Assembly: GCF_964340395.1 (NCBI RefSeq)
Contig: NC_135559.1
Coordinates: forward strand, 10,265,259 to 10,329,258
Direction: 5' to 3'
Length of the DNA: 64,000 nt
From: Glandiceps talaboti
Lineage: Eukaryota > Hemichordata > Enteropneusta > Spengelidae
Shown here: positions 25,001 through 39,000 of the stretch, one piece after another
Position numbering within the stretch: position 1 is the stretch's first letter
Layout of the letters: every line of letters begins with the position of its first letter
Position numbers and translations under genes: made by a program
Notes under the pieces: generated by a model
Told to the model about the DNA's origin: nothing
The model's database searches: none
Seen by the model: only the letters and a program-made list of their open reading frames with translations

Positions 25001-28000
25001 GCTGCTGGGGAGGAGGGGCCAGCTAAAACTACCCCTCAAAAACAGGGCAAGGTAAGCTATATACAATTGTATATTCAAAAAGAGTATTGAAGGCCAATGA
25101 TTTAATCCCAGGATGTGTCAGCTTAACAGTAGAGTCGGATTAGATATTATAACGTGTGTTATGTACCAGTACATGTAATTACTTGCACCAGTGTGTGCGC
25201 ATACTAGTGGTATTTACACTGCAGCGCAATACCGAAAACACTATTGCATACCTGCATGCAAGTGATATGCAAATGAGGATGCAATCGTTTGATCTACACA
25301 AAAGTGTGTGATTGTATAGTGTAAGTTTTATGGAATTTTGTTGTTTCGGATAAACATGGATGTAATAATAAGTTAACAGAATTCTCGCTATCTGCAATAC
25401 AATTCTATGCATCGCTAAGGAATCAAATGGAACGCAGTCTCGCGACCACACTTGCATTTGTCGACACCTACACTTCTGGTCGCCTATGTCAATACACATG
25501 AATGTTTCTTCCAAACAGTTTAATTTGTAACAAATAAGATAAACGCAAGTTTTAAGCTCATATAATTATGGAGGTGGGAAATTTAAATATGTACAGTATC
25601 TTTCCAGAGCAAAATTACAGGAGATGTCTACAACTGAAAATGGGAAAGAAACATTCCTGTGTATTAGCATAGCTGACCGGAAGTGTAGTTGTTGACATTA
25701 GAATGCGTTGTCGCGCGACTTCGTTCCATTTGACTCCACAGTGATGTGTAGAATTGTATTGCAGGTAGCGAGAATTGGAAGGAAGTCATTTTTAAACCAT
25801 CTGGCACTCATACATGTGTATGGCATTAATTGTTTTACTTTTTTGGATTTTATAGCTTGAAAGCTTAGCTAGAGAAGATCTCATTAAGTATGTCAAGAAA
25901 CAAGCAATGCTGATTCAGAAAACTAAAGCTAAATGTGATGGTAAGTTTTGACATTATTTGCAGGGGGCTAGGCGTGACAAGGTTTATTCTGATTTGATGA
26001 CAAATTGATTGAATCAGTTAAGAGCACTGCTGCTTTCCTCGATGTCTAATCAGTATGAAGAACATCCCTGATTTACATTTCTACAGAATAACAAGGGACA
26101 AAGCTTTTAAGAAACAGTACTATGAGGTGATGATACCCCCAATTTGAGCGAGGGCGCTGTAATTTCAATTTCCTGTTTGCAGTATGGAATGGTCTATTGA
26201 TTGTAGAATTTAGACTGACATACATTGTGTATACCTTACTTTTATAACACCTTAGAATTACATGTACCTATCCTTTTCAATGTTTTTTTTACAAATTACC
26301 TACAAAATTTTAAGCCCCCCCACCCCCCATATCTTTCTATATAAGTTACATTTACATCAATTGTGTATTAATTATTGACTTTGAAAACATAGCGTTTTGA
26401 AAGTTGCATATTTTTGTGGCCAAGCAATATTTTAACTGTGCATATTATATTTTTGAGAATAATTAAATTATTATGTATTTTCAGAATTGAATAAGAAGTG
26501 TGCAGATTTGGAGAAACAGAAAAGTAGTGATTCTACAGATGGTGGAGGGCAACAAAAAATGAAGGTAATACATAACAGTAACCTCACTGCACATGTCTAT
26601 CATTGCATTAATGTTTTACAGTACGTTTGATTAAAAAGATCACATTACACAACATTGCATGACACTACGTAAGTTGCATGTATATATAATTACATAACAT
26701 TATGTGTATTCACATCCAGTTTTAACAAAAAGCAAAGAGATTGTTGGTGTGGTCTAACATACAGTCAATCTGATTGGTCAGAAAACATTGAAAAAGTTAC
26801 CCATAATTCCTGTAGTGTATAATGATGAGGAAATGTAGTTGTGTATATTTTTCAATCACAAGACCTCCATGTATCGGGCTTCTCATCGGCCTTTTATCAT
26901 GTACCAGTATTACTCTCATAATACCATGTTGCCCCTGGCAACCATCCAGATTCAGTGAGTGAAGATGTATATATGTGAAGATAAGTTGTGATATGAACAC
27001 CATCAAGTCATCACCACAGGGGAAGGGGGTGCCATGTGGTATTAGTAGGATATACATGTATAACTCTGGTAACATGCGTCTTTTGTGTTTCATTTACTTA
27101 TTTCTAACTAACTGTATCCCATTTTTACAGGAGTTGGAAACGGAATTATCCGAATTGAGATCTGAACACAAAGAATTAATGTCAGCATACAATGGTGTCC
27201 AACAACAGCAGGAGAATGCTATACAAGAACATGAAGTATGTCAACCGAGTTTTCATTCAGATCTCCAACTTTTCCTATTTTACATTGTTGTGTTTCAAAG
27301 TTGAAAATTACAGTCAGGAAAAACAGTAGACTGTAAGAAACTAGTATGATATAGCTTAGTTTGTATTGTGTTGTGTTGTTATGTGTTGTGTTATGTTATG
27401 TTATGTTATGTTATGTTATGTTATGTTGTTTTGTGTTGTGTTGTGTTTTGTTTGTTGTGTTGTGTTGTATTGTCTTGTGAAGTGTAGTGTTGTGTCATGT
27501 TGTGTTGTGTCGTGTCATGTCATGTCATGTCATGATGTGTCATGTCATGCTGTAATGTGTTGTGTTGTGTTGTGTTCTTAAGTTCATTTATTTACATCTT
27601 AAAGATAAAAGATCTTCAAATTTGGTGTCTTTTTTGTTGTATATGAAATCATGCAAAATATTTGAATAGAGCACACAACAAATTAAAATTTATCCACAGT
27701 TAGATTGAAAATTGAGGTCACTTTGGAGTTAGCTGGTTGGATGATAAAAATCAGACCAAAAAATACTCATCCTTATTATAAGTGAGGAAAGTTTCATTTA
27801 AAATTATTATTTTTTCTCCCTCAGGAAATGGAGCGTAAAATCAGTGAATTTGCAGCAAAATGCAGTGAAAGTGAAGAACAGAAAAAACAAGTGCAGGACC
27901 AGTACAATATAGCATTAAAAAAAAATAAGGTATTTATAAATATAAATCATAACATAAGCAGATTATGTCATGTTTGATGAAAATGTTTATGTAAATAGTA

Positions 28001-31000
28001 CAACAGATGACCTACATGTACGTCACAGCTGTTGAATTATTTCATAACAAACACATTTTTATCCCTGTTTCTCTTTTCTATTGCCATTTGTCTGTTTTAG
28101 ACATGATTTGCAGTGAATAATCTTTGTTATACACTTGGAGCTATAGAAATGAGTACATGTGACAACTTTCACTTGGAAATTTCCATCTGTTATCGAAGTT
28201 GTAATATGCAAATTTTGTGACAGTATGTAAATATGTACTGTAAGTTGCTTGGATAGGGTAAAAATTTCTGTCGAATTGCAAAAAAAGACACGCTATTTTA
28301 GCATCATGTACTTTTTGTGATGAATATTTTTTGCACAAAGCGCATTCTATAAAAACTTAAAAAAAGAAACATTCTGTATCTTCTGAATGGCAGGGTTTTT
28401 CATTTTATGGACAAAGTCTAAATGAGTTACAAAATTAAGTGAAAAATCCTGCCATTCAGAAGATTACAATTTGCATTTTTACACCTGGGATAGAAGTCTC
28501 CTTCTTAACATTCAAAGTTCTTGATAACAGGCAAATATTTGTAACATCTGAGGATTAGGTACAATGTATTGATTTGCATTGGGCAGATTTTAATTGGAAA
28601 TTTCCATCTGTTATCAAAGCTGTAACATGCAGGTTTGTGACAATATGTAAATTAGTAATAGGTGTGTCTTTGGTTGGCATAGCATGGGACATGTAGGGGC
28701 TTGGTCTGCATGAAGTTTTGTCCATTTGAGTCATGAACTGGAATTCTTCTAGAATTGAAACCAACAACTTCATGAAGAGGTTTATTGTATAGTAATACCC
28801 AGAACAAGGAAGTCATAACCGTATGTTTCTCTCTCTCGTTTTTTTTTAATCGTTAGTACTTATCATATATAGTGAATGGGTTTCATTTAGTACAGGTCGA
28901 GGTTTCGGTTTACTAAGATAGACACAAACTAGAACTTTTGATGTTGAATGTGGTGGTAGCTAGATAATGCATTGATATTGAGTAATAGTGGTGCCTTTGT
29001 TGTGCGAATATCATCACCCTGTAATCTAGTTAGTGTAAACATGGGATGTTGCAAGATCATGGAAGTCATCAGAAATGCCACCCTTCAGTGAATATGTCTA
29101 TTGTACTTTTGCTTCTACTTCTGTACTATGTATACATCCAAAAAGGATTATGATCACATAGGCGTAAAGGTGGCAGCGTCCTTTAGATCTCACCCGTATT
29201 GAAGTGAGCACAGCACTATCTATGAGATCGGTGATATCAATGCTGGAGAGGACAGATTTGAAACTGTCTCTTGACTTTGATTGTTGAATGGGCAGTGGTA
29301 AGAGATTCCATTCTGGAATTGTGCCTTGAGAGAGTTTATCAACATGTCACAATTGGTACAATAGTTTTAGAAGTTTGTGTCTAGCTTAGTAAAATTGAAA
29401 CCTTGATTTGCTGCTGTTGTATTGGTGATGTACAGGTAGGACTGGGGTTTTGTGATCGAGTGCCAGGCACACAATTTCAGTCTAATTATTAATTGCTAAC
29501 CAATTTGCGTTAGTTGGATGCAGGAAATAAGTTCCCCTTTCACCATGCATGATGTACATGTATTGTTTAAAACCCTCGTCACATTCAGTGTAATGTATAT
29601 ATGGTTTGATGTATGTATCTGGTGTTAAGGTGACATTTTCCTCTCCTTCTCTACCCCTTGGTTACTAGGATATGGCGGAACAGGTGGAATGCATGCAGAT
29701 GAAACAGGAAACCATGACAACCACTTTCCAGTATCTGCAAGAAGAATGTCAAACACTGACTCAACAAAATAAAGTAGGCATAGAATCCAATGAACATGAG
29801 ATGTGTGTGTAGAGGGAGAGAGGGAGGGAAGGAGAGAGAGAGAAAGTGAGTGTCTCCGTGTGTGACACATAGATGGACTCAGAGACAGACAGATTGACTC
29901 AGACAGTTCATAAACCAGTTGACACATAGCTGTAGGACTTTGTAGCACACTGTTGTAAATAGCAAAAATGTCTGTAATATGCTATAACGTGTATGTTGGT
30001 TATGATATATATAATTAATAAGTTAGCATATGTTGCACATAATATCTATGATGTTATAAATATACAAGAATTAATGTTGCACCTGGAGACATTGAAACGA
30101 AAGGTATTATAAATTTAGAAAATATATTATGAAAGCTATATAAACATATGACAGCTCCAGATGTTGAGAGATTTGAAATGTTTATGAAGTATGGTCGTAC
30201 TTAAGTGAAATATTGGTCAGTGCTTTGTATGACATATTTACTATTCTATCAAAAAAACCCAAAAATGTCTTTGCAAGGCAATATTTTATGTTTCTGTTGA
30301 CTCGATAGCACTAGTAAGTATGATGCCAAGTTATGCATGTATGAGTGAATACGGTTGTTTCATTTTGAATATTCCAAAGGTGGGGGCACAGATTGTACTA
30401 CATGTATAAGGTTTGCCAGATTATTATTCCAATAAACGAGTTGTAATATGCCATGTTCTGAATTCAGAAAGATGAACATAACCAGACCTCATCTTTTGAC
30501 AAAATCTGCAAGTATTGAATTGATAAGATGGATAGACAGGCTAAAATATAATGTAGACAGACTGGCAGGTGAGCATGGAGGCATACACAAAATATCAGTT
30601 GCACATGGACCATGGCCATCATTGCACAATAAAGCTGAGATTGTAAATATCTAAAATAACAAAAATGTCAAAATCTTTTTCAAAATCCAGTCTTTTCTTA
30701 TTGTAGATTTGTGTGTAATTACTTGGCTAAATGGTGTAATGCATATGATGTGTGTGAGTTCTAGAAACGTATCTGTCAACATGAACATTGGTGGCTCATT
30801 TCTGTAGCGAGAGTGTCGGGTGATAGATTGTTGCAATAGGTTGCTAAGGGCGCGGACACACTCACTCATGCCACCTTCTCTGCACAGGGTATGCAATCCA
30901 AATTTAAAAATTTTACTGTTTGCACATTCACAAGCAAACAATCCATACAAAAATTTCTTTCTTCTTTTAGGAGTTAACAGAACAAGTTGAAGTGTTGACA

Positions 31001-34000
31001 GCTGCTAGAGACCAAGTCATGAAGGCAATGAAGACGTTAAAAAAACAGCAACAAGGAAACTCTGATGCCAGCATGGAGTTACAAACACAGCTGGAAGCCA
31101 TGGCAACCGAAAAAGATATCGTGAAGTCTGAACTCCAGCAAGCCATTGAGAAGATCAGCGGAGTACAGGGACAACTTGAAGATGTTAGTTTTGAGAAAGA
31201 GAGGCTTCAAGAAACAGCTGCCAAGCTGGAGGAGGAGAATAAAGGATTGGTGTCAAAGGTCGAAGAGTTGGTGCAGATACAAAGCGAGCTTGAGGGGATG
31301 AAGGAAAGGATACAGTTGAAAGATGAGGAAAATGAAAATTTGAAATCAGATCTAGTGAAAGTGAGAGAGACTAGTGAAAGTACTGAGGGACAGAAAGAAG
31401 AATTGCAGAAAAGGTTAGACGAGCTGGTAGCTGAGTTGGAAAGTTTGAAACTAGATAGCAACAAGGAGAAAGGCGAAAAGGACCAATTTGAAGCTGAGCT
31501 GGCGAAGGTAGAAAAACAGAAAGCAGAAGTCCAACAACAGTTTGATGAAATGAAGCTTCAGAAAGATGCAGAATTCGAAACGCTGAAGTCTGAGAAAGAT
31601 CAAGTTGATGTGGAGAAGAACGAGTTGGTCGAGAAGTTCGATAACGTGGTTGCAGAAAAAGAAAGATTGTCTGCTCGGTTGGATGAAATGCAGCATGATC
31701 AAGAAAGATCAAGTGGTGAATTGGAGGAAGAGTTGAATAAAGCAAGACAGGAACGAGATGAGATAAAATCTGAAAAGGATGATGTTGTCCAGCAGCTTGA
31801 GAAAGTCAAACAGGATGCTGAGAGTTCTCTCAATGAGTGGAAAGCTAAATTTGATGGTGCTAATGCTAAAAAGGAGGAGTTGACGTCTGAGGTTGAAAGA
31901 ATTGTGGCAGAAGCTGAGCAAAAATTGGAAAGAGAACGACAAGAAAAGGAGACATCTGTAAATGAATTGAAGACACAGCTTGAAAGTATGCAAAGTGAAA
32001 AAGCTAGCCTGGTGTCAGAACTTGGACAGGTTATAGGGGAGAGAGATGACATTGTCGGTGAGTTGGAAAGTGTCAGAGCGGGTACTGAGAAGACAACGTC
32101 AGAAGTACAGAACAAGGTGAAGAATCTACAGGATGAGAAGAACGCTTTGACTGAACAAATTCAACAACTGAAAAATGAAAATGAAAAACTTGGACAAGAG
32201 ATTTCTGAGTTGAAGGAAGAGCAAGGAAAAGCACAAGATGGTCTGGAGAAGGATCTTGGAGATCTGAAATCAGAACGAGATGAGCTTAGAAATCAAGTGG
32301 AATCATTGAATGTGGAGAAAGATAATTTGAGAGCAGAGGTGGAGAATGAGAAACGTGATTTAGAGAAGTCCGTCAGTGATCTACAGGAAGAAGTAAGGAG
32401 TACATGTGCAGAGAGAGATCAGATGAAGACGGTGGTCGATAGTTTGACAGACGAAAAAAATAAGTTGGCTGCTCATCTGGAAAATCTGCAGAAAGACCAA
32501 GAAAGTTCCTCTAGCGAATTGCAAGACACGCTTGAGAATGTAAGAGGAGATTTGGAAAAGGCGCAGGATGAGGTGAAAGTTAAAACAACTCAACTGGAGA
32601 ATGCAGAGCAGAGATTGGTTGAAGTTTTACGAGAAAGTAATGAGGGAAAACAAGAGCTTGAAAATACAGTGTCATCTGTGACTGGGGAAAGGGATGAGCT
32701 GAAAGAGAAATTAAAAGAGTTAGAAAAACTACATGTAGAGTTTGATGATTTACAGAAACAACACCAGTCACTGGAGGAAGCTAACCAACAACTAAAACAA
32801 GAATTGGAGGAAAGTGCAAACAAATATACAGAGGTCAAAGATCAACTTGGTGTGATGTCAAAGGTTAAAGAAGAGCTCGAAGAACATCTGAAAAATCTGA
32901 AGGAAATAATGGAAAAGGAGCGAGAAGAATCGGAGACAAAAATTACAACTTTAGAGTCAGAAAAGGGCAACTTGTGTCAAGAATTGTCAGCACTGAAAGA
33001 ACAAAAACAAATGGCAAATGAAGAACTGCACAACGAACTGACTAAGATAAGAGAAGAGAAGATCACCTTGACAACAGAATATGAAAGTCTCACAAGGTCA
33101 AAGGTTGATGTAGAGACCAGATTGCAAGACATTGACAAAAAAATAGAGACTGTACAATTGGAAAGAGATGAACTGTTTACGTCAAAGGATAAAATTATTC
33201 AAGAAAACGATGAAAAAGTGAGAGAATTGGAAACTAGAATAAAAAGCATTGAAGAAGAAAAAGAAACTATTACTGCTAATTTGAACACGCTGAAAGACCA
33301 GATTCAAAATCGTGAAGCTCAACATGAAGCCACTGTTCAAGAAATGAAAACAGAAGTTTTGAATGTAGGAACTGAAAAAGAAAAGTTAGTGACTGAGTTA
33401 CGTCTGCTAAAAGAACAAAACCACGACAGTAACGAGAGTGGACAGAAACTTATCACAGAGATATCAGAGTTGAAATCTCAGAACACGCACTTAGAAAAAC
33501 TAAAACAGGACTTAGAAGAGCAAGTGAAAGTTTCTGTACAAGATTGTGAAAAACGAAAACTTGAACTTACTCAGGTGATTCAACAATCTCAGGAACTAGA
33601 AAAGTGTCTTGAAAGCGAAAAAGGAGCAAAAAGTAAATTTGAAACAGAGTTAGGAATGAGCAAAGAGAAGCTCCAACAGTTAGATACTGAAAAATGCAAT
33701 GTGGAAACTCAATTGGAGGAATCAAATAACAAACTTTCAAATCTCCAGGAACATGTCGATAAGATTGAGAGTGAGACGAAGAGTTTGACGGACAAGTTAA
33801 TGAGTGTGGTCGAGGAAAAGAATGGAATTCAGAAAGAATTGGAAAACGAGAGGGAAGAAAGAAAGAAAACCGAGGAATCCATTCAACAAATGTCAACAGA
33901 GAAAGGAGAAAAAGGAACTTTGGAAAAAGAACTTGGTAGGAAAGAAATATTGTATTTGTATTTCTTGCATTGATATTTGTTGAAATGGTACCGCTCAGGT

Positions 34001-34890
34001 CAAAGGTCAATATTTGTGTCATGTTTTGGGGAGTTTATTGAACTTGTTTAGAGTGCCTGTTTTAAAAATGTTTGTCTTTGATAAAGCTCATCATACATGT
34101 CCTATATTAGTCTAGTAATTGAGCCTTTGGTTTTCTAAGATAGCCACAAACTAAAACTATTGTCACAACATGTTGATATGACAGTGATAAGCTATTGAAT
34201 GGACATTTGTTTAATTATAATCTCAGTAGGGAGGCGTCCGCAGAGTTTTATTGACAGAGTTACATGAACTTACAGTGTGCTGTTTTGGGACTTACAGTGT
34301 TTACACTATCTTAATCACAGGGTGATTAGAATTGCGCGTTGCTTATGAAAAATACAAATTTAACTCAGTGTGACATTCTCTACATATTTTCAGGTGCAAT
34401 CAAGAAGAAATTACAAGAGACAGAAGAAAGAGCTCAAAAGGTCAAACTAGTTGCTGTGAAAGCCAAGAAAGAACTTCTAGAGGCCAAGAAACAGGTATGA
34501 AGCTTATAGCAAATGTGTACAACATCGGAGCAAATGATCACAAGTAAAGGAAAAGCACAGTGTGCTTCCAATTTAGTCATTCGGGCTGTCTTTCTGCCAT
34601 TCTTTGTCTTTTTGTTTGTTTGTCTCTCTGCTTGCTTGTCTTTTCTGTTTCCAACATGTCTAAATGGTAAATGCATGTGTGTGCATTTGTGTGTGTGTGT
34701 GTGGGGGGGGGGGGAGCATGTTATTGTTTGGCAAGCTGGCTCTCTCTATTTGCAGTCTATTCAGCCATCAAGCCATACACTTGTATGTCTTATCTTTCTA
34801 TCTATCTATCTATCTATCTATCTGTCTGTACGTACGTCCGTCCGTCCGTCCGTCTATTTATTTATCTATCTATCTATCTATCTATCTATC

Positions 34891-34928
<38 letters not shown>

Positions 34929-35309
34929 CATCCATCCATCCATCCATCCATCCATCCATCTATCTATCTACATTTTTTGTGTACCTACCTGTCTATCTAT
35001 ATCTATCTATCTATCTCTGTCTGTCTGTCTGTAATTTTTTCTTACGTTACCCTTCACTCAAGCAACCATTTATTTTATTCCTACTTCTACTGTACACAGG
35101 TGGCATCTTTGTCTGAGGAATTATCCACATTGGGTTCAGAGAAAGAGGAACTGCAGCAAAAAGTAGAAAACATTGTAAAACAGTCAGATGACAACATGAA
35201 ACAACAGGGAGACAGTTACCAGGTATGGAAAGTAATCTCAAAGTGTTGGAAAAGATATTGTACATACATACATACATACATACATACATACATACATACA
35301 TACATACAT

Positions 35310-35348
<39 letters not shown>

Positions 35349-36059
35349 CATACATACATACATACATACACATACATACATACATACATACATACATACA
35401 TTCATACATACATACATACATACACACACATACATACATACATACATGTACATACATGTACATACATACACACATACATACATACATGCATACATAGAAC
35501 AATATTGATTTCAAACGGAGAAAGTTTTTGTATTCACTTATATCAGGTTAAATGCATGAATGTAAATAATAGAAAACTTAATATATATTTCGTTGTATAT
35601 TTGGCTATTGTACATGTAGTTTGACTTATATGAACATACGATTGAAGGTCAAGACCCTTTGTGTCAGTACTAAATAACTATCCCTTTTTAATTCTAAAAA
35701 ATTACTGACCCATGAGAATTGCACAGCTCAAATGTGTCATAATTTAATTCGTCTCGGATAGAGCTGTAAATGTGTCTCGGATGGAGCTGTAAATAGGCTG
35801 TGGTTTCACAACAAGTTGAACAGTGGTGTTTACAGTACTTACCTAACGTTAATATATGTTTATAAATTTAACTAAAAGTATACATTGTATACATTGTATA
35901 CAACATTTAATATTTACAAAAAAATGTAATATTGCAGAGTCTTCAGAGAGAGTATGATAAATTATTGGATGATATTGATGGTGATAAAGAAGTGAAAAAA
36001 AGTCTAGAAAAACAAATACAAGAATCTGCAGATCAGATCAAGGTAGGTTGTTGTTGTTG

Positions 36060-36091
<32 letters not shown>

Positions 36092-39000
36092 GGTGGTGGT
36101 GGTGGTGGCGGCGGCAGTGGTAGTGGTGGTGATGGTGGTTGAATGATTAAATCGTTTGCCTTTTACATGTACATGCATCACTACAGTTGGGGCTTCAAGC
36201 CCCAGTCTTGGTTTGATCAATGGGGAACACCACTACAGGAGATAAAAATATTTTCATACAAATGTAAAAAAATGTGTGTTTTGAAGTTATTTCATGATTT
36301 TACTACACCTACAATTAATTCTCCAAGCTCCAAGTAAGAAAAGTGTCATTCAGTTTGATTCTATTGATCAACATAGGCTTTTTCAAGATTCTCCTGTTTC
36401 CCCCTGCTTTACACTAATCTCTTAGGGGATACCCTCACTGGACTGTTTGAGAGACAAGTTTATATATTTAAGGCATTTTCATCAATTTTGGGTTCTGGAG
36501 AATCGTTTCATGATTTCACATCATGGATTTTGCATAAAATTGTATGATTATGATTTGGTTTCTACTACATTTTGTATATCTCTACAGTATTTCCAGTCTT
36601 TGTCAAATGATTTTCTGTTACTCATTCTTCGAGAGTTATTGCTGTAAAGTTTTATATAGCCAAGTATCTGATTCAGCAATTTAAAATTTTTGTCGAAAAC
36701 ATTGTGAGTACTTTTAGATGAATTGGGTTATCAAATATGTTTCTGTTAATTTTATTGTAGAATTTGAATGAAGAATTGGTAATTGTTAAAAAAAGCAAGG
36801 AAGAAGCTGAATTCCACCGAGAAGAACTTGAAAAACTGAAAGAACAGCTACAGCAGTTTATCAGTGAACAAGAAAGAGAGAAGTCACTGACTGAGAAAGA
36901 AAGAGATTCTGAAAGAATCCAGAAAGAACATAAAATTGAAGAGATTACAGAGGTAATGTGTTGTCATGGCTACTTCATCATTTGTATGTACAGTGTACTT
37001 GTCACTTCAAGGTAAAAAAAAAAAATGAATTTTGGAACTATTTTTAGTTCTCTGTTTCGTTGAGGGACTTACTCTTGGTTTATTTGCTGTACACTTGTTG
37101 CTAGTTCCAAGATGGACTGCATCTTATCATACAATGCCATGTATTCTGCATGTGCAGGAGGGTTTGCACTTGCTATTCAGGGAGATGGTTGTTAACTCAC
37201 CATACCCAGGGTTTAGCAGTAAAATCTTTCGCTGTCATTTATGGCATGTATACTTAGGTTTATTAAAATCAGTCACAACTACAGATATCAACATGTCTTT
37301 ATTATTTCAAAATGGAAATGTTATTTCAAATGTAATAAAGTCAAAACAAGCCTAAATGTAACAACATAAGTGATGTCATCTCTTAGAACTTGAAAATTGA
37401 CTACTGTAAATGTACATTTTACGATATTACCGTCTTCAGCTAGTTCTCAAAGACTAAGTTTCACTAATTACCAGACAGTACACTGTGTTCATTTATGAGA
37501 TATGTTTTCGCTACTACATATTTTTGCAGTTTTATTATCTAGCGAAATTAGTGAAAATAAGTCTTAAGCGAAAATTTCCAGGTTTACACTGTTATGTGGT
37601 GTGATTTTAGAACTTTGAATACAACCTACAGACTTTAACAATACAAACTGTACAGTATTTTATTTTGAAGAGACTGGCATTGCTGGTGGCTGAGTGGTTT
37701 GCTCTTGTGTTGAACCTCGGCTCAAATCCACCCAGCACAGTTTGCTGTATAAACTATAAGGTCATATTGTATTTTCTGAATTAGATTATCAAATTAGTTT
37801 TGTATTTTGTTTTTCAGCTGAAAGGTAGAATCAGTAACTTAGAAGAACATTTGTCTAAACAGAAACAAGAACATGAATCAACGATACAAAGATTGGATGC
37901 TGCACAAAGGGTAGGATTTATAATTTATTTGAAATAATATCAGATTTTTCATTTTCAAGGAATTCTACACATTATTACGTATGTACCAGTGATTACTTAA
38001 ACTGGTCCACACATTGCACCACAGTGCAATTATACCAAAAACATTATTGCTTACAATGTAATGATGTTTACGGATATTTCCTGTGTCAGATAAACCTGCA
38101 ATAATAACAGAACTCCACAATGTGTCAATGTGAGTGCACTGGGTTTTTGCACTCATGATTGTGGTACGTTCTGCTGCACTTTCACATCTTTGCTTATGCA
38201 ATTTCTTTTTATAGGAACTTTCACAACAGAGTGAAGTTCTGCCGCTGAGAACACTGCAAGCGCTCATGCAAATACCTCAAGTATGACGCATTTACATTTG
38301 TAAACGTGTCATGGGGTTCTGTCATAATACCACCTTGCTTAATTTTGTCTTGGTAAATTCAAGATATATTTGACAGCACAAATACAAGCGAGTTATTTTG
38401 AAGTTGATCCAAGCAGGAATGTACTCACTCTCCAGCCAATTAAGGTATCCAAAAACCTGAAAATGTTTGTTTATGTACATGTATGTTCATTTTTTTAGGA
38501 AGCATCACATAGCAACCTGATGGATCTAGAGATAGCAGATTATGAGAGAAGTGTGTCTAGTTTGAATGCTATTATTACTGATAAGGAAACCAAGTTAACA
38601 GATTCATTACAAGAAATTGAGAGACTGGAAAAGATTAATGAAAACTTGCAAAAACAGATTGAGATGAAAGAAACACAGAGACAACAAGCTGAAGAGAGAG
38701 GCAATAAAATGAAACAGATACTAGTGAAGACTAAGAAAGACCTTGCTGATGCTAAGAAATGTGTAAGTGTTTGAAATTAAAATTATAGGAAACCTTTACT
38801 TTTGGCAGGAAATGATTCTCAAAGCAATTAATATGACTTATGTGAAGAAAACGACTGCTCGTTTCTGACAGACAAATTGCAAAAAACAATTAAAAGATAA
38901 TAATAAAAAAAACAGAAAGGAAAATAAGGCATCAGAGCAGTTATTTAAAATTTGTTTTCCAAAAGATAACAACTCCACAAAATATGTGTGCCATATTGAA

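Noticed and set aside
31207-32838. Several antisense frames of 60-138 codons opposite the large GCC2 exon
   Set aside because: Shadow frames of a Glu/Lys/Leu-rich coiled coil (antisense Ser/Phe/Leu). No start context, splice sites or domains.
34513-35624. Frames of up to 317 codons rich in Tyr-Leu-Ser-Ile and His-Thr-Tyr-Ile
   Set aside because: TATC and CATA microsatellites. The only coding part in the region is GCC2 exon 10 (35100-35222).
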